A DNA stretch of 64,000 nt, taken from contig JAGFXR010000006.1 of the NCBI GenBank assembly GCA_017861365.1, forward strand, positions 140,266-204,265. Direction: 5' to 3'. Within the stretch, counting starts at the first letter, position 1. Each line of letters begins with the position of its first letter. Positions 61,553 through 64,000 of this stretch are shown here, piece by piece. The stretch is from Oscillospiraceae bacterium (GTDB lineage Bacteria > Bacillota > Clostridia > Oscillospirales > Oscillospiraceae). The position numbers and the translations under genes are program-made. Under the pieces are notes generated by a model. That model did not search any database. It was given only the letters and a program-made list of their open reading frames with translations, and had not been told where the DNA came from.

Positions 61553-62215
61553 TTATTCCTCCATATTCAAATAAACTACCCGGACAATACCTTCCTTTTC
61601 GCGCAAGCGGCTGACCGCCTCCTCAGGAATGGGCTGGTCGCTTTCAATGACCATCACCGCAAGACCACCCCGCCTGTCCCGGTAAAGCTGCATCACAGCG
61701 ATGTTCACCTCGTAATGGGAAAGCTCCCCGGTAACCTCCGCCACCTCGCCGGGTCTGTCCTCGTTTCGGATGATCAGTGTGGGTGCTTCTCCATTAAACC
61801 GCGCCTCCATACCGTCAATGGCGTTCACCCGCACCCGCCCGCCGCCCAGAGAGGAGGCGTTGACCTCCAGACGCAGCCCTTCCTCTCCGGTTACGGTCAG
61901 AACCACGGTGTTGGGATGAGCATCCTGAAGCAGAACGGTGCCAAAGGTAACCGCCATGCCGGATTGCTCCGCGAGGGCAAGGGCATCGGGGATGCGCGGA
62001 TCGTCAGGCTTCATGCCCAGAAGTCCCGCCACCAGAGCTTTATCCGTTCCGTGACCGCTCCCCGTGGCTGCAAAGGAGCCATGGAGCAGCAGAGATGCGA
62101 CGGCAGGCTGACTGCCCAGAAGGTGGCGGGTGATAAGCCCGATTCTGACCGCCCCCGCCGTGTGGGAGCTGGAGGGGCCTACCATAACAGGGCCGATAAT
62201 GTCAAAAACATTCAA
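61553..62215 (-). CDS. sdaAB: L-serine dehydratase, beta subunit
   Basis: 220 residues from TTG 62215, with AAGGAGG 7 nt upstream. The N-terminal beta domain is DIIGPVMVGPSSSHTAGAVR, and the C-terminal ACT domain (about 148-220; TLIIRNEDRPGEVAEVTGEL) likely binds serine for regulation. Partner of the downstream sdaAA product. The split-subunit form is typical of Clostridia and Bacilli. Confidence 0.95.
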   Translation of the reverse strand: MNVFDIIGPVMVGPSSSHTAGAVRIGLITRHLLGSQPAVASLLLHGSFAATGSGHGTDKALVAGLLGMKPDDPRIPDALALAEQSGMAVTFGTVLLQDAHPNTVVLTVTGEEGLRLEVNASSLGGGRVRVNAIDGMEARFNGEAPTLIIRNEDRPGEVAEVTGELSHYEVNIAVMQLYRDRRGGLAVMVIESDQPIPEEAVSRLREKEGIVRVVYLNMEE

Positions 62216-62585
62216 ACGGAAGCCTCCTTGCCTGTGAAACCCTTGATCGGTCAGGTTAAGAACTGACGAGGCGCCCGCCGCAGAACGGCCGCCAGTTGAC
62301 TAAATCATTGATTGCTGATGAATCAAAGGGATAAGATATGTGTTTTTTCACTACGCAGAACGGATATAATAATAAACGCACGTTTGAGGAAACCCGCCCC
62401 ACCGCACGGTTACCACTATCAGCTTGTGCCGTGATGTGGAAAAAATTCAATATCAGACCACTTTGAAAGGAAAAATTTTTACATTTTCTTTTTGCTTTTT
62501 CTAAAATTTATGATATAATTTCTTCAAAAAATAATCATTAGACCCATTCTTTCAACCTGCCCAAAGCCATTGAGGAGGAATCATT
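62216..62585. other. Divergent intergenic region
   Basis: 370 bp between the sda operon (minus) and the CorC-like gene (plus). It contains the promoter at 62492-62519 and GAGGAGG before the TTG start at 62586. No other gene seen. Confidence 0.5.
62492..62519 (+). promoter_or_regulatory. Promoter of the CorC-like gene
   Basis: TTGCTT (62492-62497) and TATAAT (62514-62519) with a 16-nt spacer and an extended TGA before the -10, 66 nt upstream of the start codon. Confidence 0.6.
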
Positions 62586-64000
62586 TTGTCGGAAGGCCCA
62601 TTATTACCCCAAATCATCATTCTTATCATTCTGATTTTCATTAATTCGTTTTTTGCCGCGGCGGAAATCGCCCTCATCTCCCAGTCCGAAACCAAGCTGA
62701 GGAGACAGGCTGAGAGTGGGGATAAGAAGGCATCCAAGATTCTGAAGCTGATCCAGGCTCCGGACAGCTTTTTATCAACCATCCAGATCTGCATTACGCT
62801 GGCGGGCTTTCTGGCCTCCGCGTTCGCGGCCGACAGCTTTGCCGACCGCTCTGTCTACTGGCTGATCAATACCTGCCAGATCACCATGATTCCCGAAGGT
62901 GTGCTGAAAACCCTCATGGTGATTGTGATTACCCTGCTGCTGTCCTATGTCTCGCTGGTGCTGGGCGAGCTGGTGCCCAAGCGGCTTGCAATGAAGCGGA
63001 CGGAGGGAGTTGCGCGGGCCACGGTGGATGTGGTCAGCGGATGCTCCGTGTTCTTCCGGCCCGTGATCTGGCTGTTGTCCAAGTCCACCAACGGGGTACT
63101 CAAGCTGCTGCGGATTGATCTGAGCGAGTCGGATGACGAAGAAGTCTCCGAGAATGAAATCCGTATGATGGTGGATCTGGGAGAAGAGCGGGGCACCATT
63201 GAACGCAACGAAAAAGAGATGATTGAAAACATCTTTGAGTTCAACAACACGACGGCGGAGGACGTGATGATCCACCGCACCGACGTGGTGATGCTCTGGC
63301 TGGAGGAACAGCCGGAGGAAGTGCTCCGCGTGATCGAGGACTCCGGGTTGTCCCGGTTCCCGGTCTATGAGGACGACGCCGACGATATTGTCGGTGTGCT
63401 CAACGCCCGTGATTATCTCTTCAATATCCACAGGGAGCGGCCCAAGGTGCTCAAGGAGCTGCTCCGTCCGGCGTATTTTGTGCCTGAATCCGTACGTACC
63501 GATGTGCTGTTCCGTGATATGCAGAGCAAAAAGGTACATATGGCCATTGTGGTGGATGAATATGGCGGTACCTCCGGCCTTGTGACCATGGAAGACCTGT
63601 TGGAAGAGATTGTGGGCAACATTTACGATGAGTTTGATCCTCAGGACGAACTGGAGCTCTTCAAGCTGGGTGAGAACTGCTGGCGGATTGCCGGCTCCGC
63701 CGAGCTGGACAGCATCGCGTCGGTACTGGACGTGAATCTTTCCGGCAGCGAGGAATATGATACCCTGGGCGGTCTGGTGTTCGCTCAGCTCAGCGTGATT
63801 CCCGAGGACGGCAGCAAATTTTCCGTGGATGCCTGCGGCCTGCACATTGAGGTGGAGGAATTTACCGACCGCCGGGTGGAATGGGCACGGGTATCGAAAA
63901 TTCTGCCCAACGAAGAGAATTCCTGCGGCGAAGACAATCACCATTTCCTGGTTACCGGGTTGAACCACGGCCGCCCCCGCCGGCTGAGCGTCGCGCACCA
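62586..64000 (+). CDS. HlyC/CorC-type membrane protein with CNNM and CBS domains, 3' partial
   Basis: The frame is open to the window end (471 codons). It starts with TTG 62586 behind GAGGAGG. The N-terminal CNNM/DUF21 membrane domain (helix IIILIILIFINSFFAAAEIA, then FLSTIQICITLAGFLASAF) is followed by two CBS domains (about residues 215-330; VMIHRTDVVMLW, FPVYEDDADDIVG, MAIVVDEYGGTSGLVTMEDL). A CorC/HlyC C-terminal domain follows. Family members are linked to magnesium or cobalt efflux and homeostasis; the name hemolysin is historical. The last residues are proline-rich and the true end lies beyond the window. Confidence 0.9.
   Translation, partial: MSEGPLLPQIIILIILIFINSFFAAAEIALISQSETKLRRQAESGDKKASKILKLIQAPDSFLSTIQICITLAGFLASAFAADSFADRSVYWLINTCQITMIPEGVLKTLMVIVITLLLSYVSLVLGELVPKRLAMKRTEGVARATVDVVSGCSVFFRPVIWLLSKSTNGVLKLLRIDLSESDDEEVSENEIRMMVDLGEERGTIERNEKEMIENIFEFNNTTAEDVMIHRTDVVMLWLEEQPEEVLRVIEDSGLSRFPVYEDDADDIVGVLNARDYLFNIHRERPKVLKELLRPAYFVPESVRTDVLFRDMQSKKVHMAIVVDEYGGTSGLVTMEDLLEEIVGNIYDEFDPQDELELFKLGENCWRIAGSAELDSIASVLDVNLSGSEEYDTLGGLVFAQLSVIPEDGSKFSVDACGLHIEVEEFTDRRVEWARVSKILPNEENSCGEDNHHFLVTGLNHGRPRRLSVAH

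Overview
The window looks like the chromosome of a strictly anaerobic, spore-forming Clostridia member, probably Oscillospiraceae-like. This is inferred from an acyl-CoA dehydratase activator, a SufCBDSU operon, heterodimeric L-serine dehydratase, an S-layer-homology (SLH) surface protein, a SleB-type cell-wall hydrolase and strong AGGAGG ribosome-binding sites. No 16S gene is present, so the taxonomic guess is weak.

Layout. 1-3.7 kb: two-gene activator of 2-hydroxyacyl-CoA dehydratases, with the 5' end cut by the window. 3.8-10.3 kb (minus strand): two MFS transporters, a zinc-ribbon membrane protein, two tandem paralogous orphan proteins and a fumarate-reductase-like flavoprotein. 10.8-15.6 kb (plus): a two-component system, a small membrane protein, an AAA ATPase, a radical-SAM SplB-like protein and a YjbR protein. 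15.9-23.2 kb (minus): a LysR regulator, a membrane protein and a complete Dpp/Opp-type peptide ABC transporter. 23.5-29.0 kb (plus): a MarR-like regulator with a C-terminal cysteine cluster, overlapping a sufCBDSU operon. 29.1-30.3 kb: a scrap of IS481-type transposase, a truncated tRNA 3' end followed by two terminators, and a small ferritin-like protein.

The most informative structure is a roughly 27-kb island. An intact tRNA-Ser(GGA) gene lies at 57420-57510 (minus), and a serine recombinase gene runs into its 3' end. A 13-nt copy of that 3' end lies at 30285-30297, directly followed on the minus strand by an orphan terminator that looks like the original tRNA-Ser terminator. Between the two copies lie a MalT/LAL-type LuxR regulator and a 2,052-residue InlB-repeat/SLH surface protein; an inner module (sigma-like protein, RecA-like ATPase, two ribbon-helix-helix proteins, large serine recombinase); a two-gene DUF4062 cassette; a PrimPol-type replication protein next to a 36-nt perfect palindrome; ArdA antirestriction; and the terminal recombinase. 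The left half is GC-rich and the right half AT-rich, so the island looks composite.

The DUF4062 gene is broken by an exact 7-bp tandem duplication. Removing one copy restores one continuous reading frame with a good promoter and RBS, so it may be a phase-variable or recently inactivated defence-type gene.

57.7-64 kb returns to core-like genes: cell-wall hydrolase, Cu/Zn superoxide dismutase, acyltransferase, VOC protein, sdaAB/sdaAA and a CorC/HlyC-type membrane protein cut by the window end.
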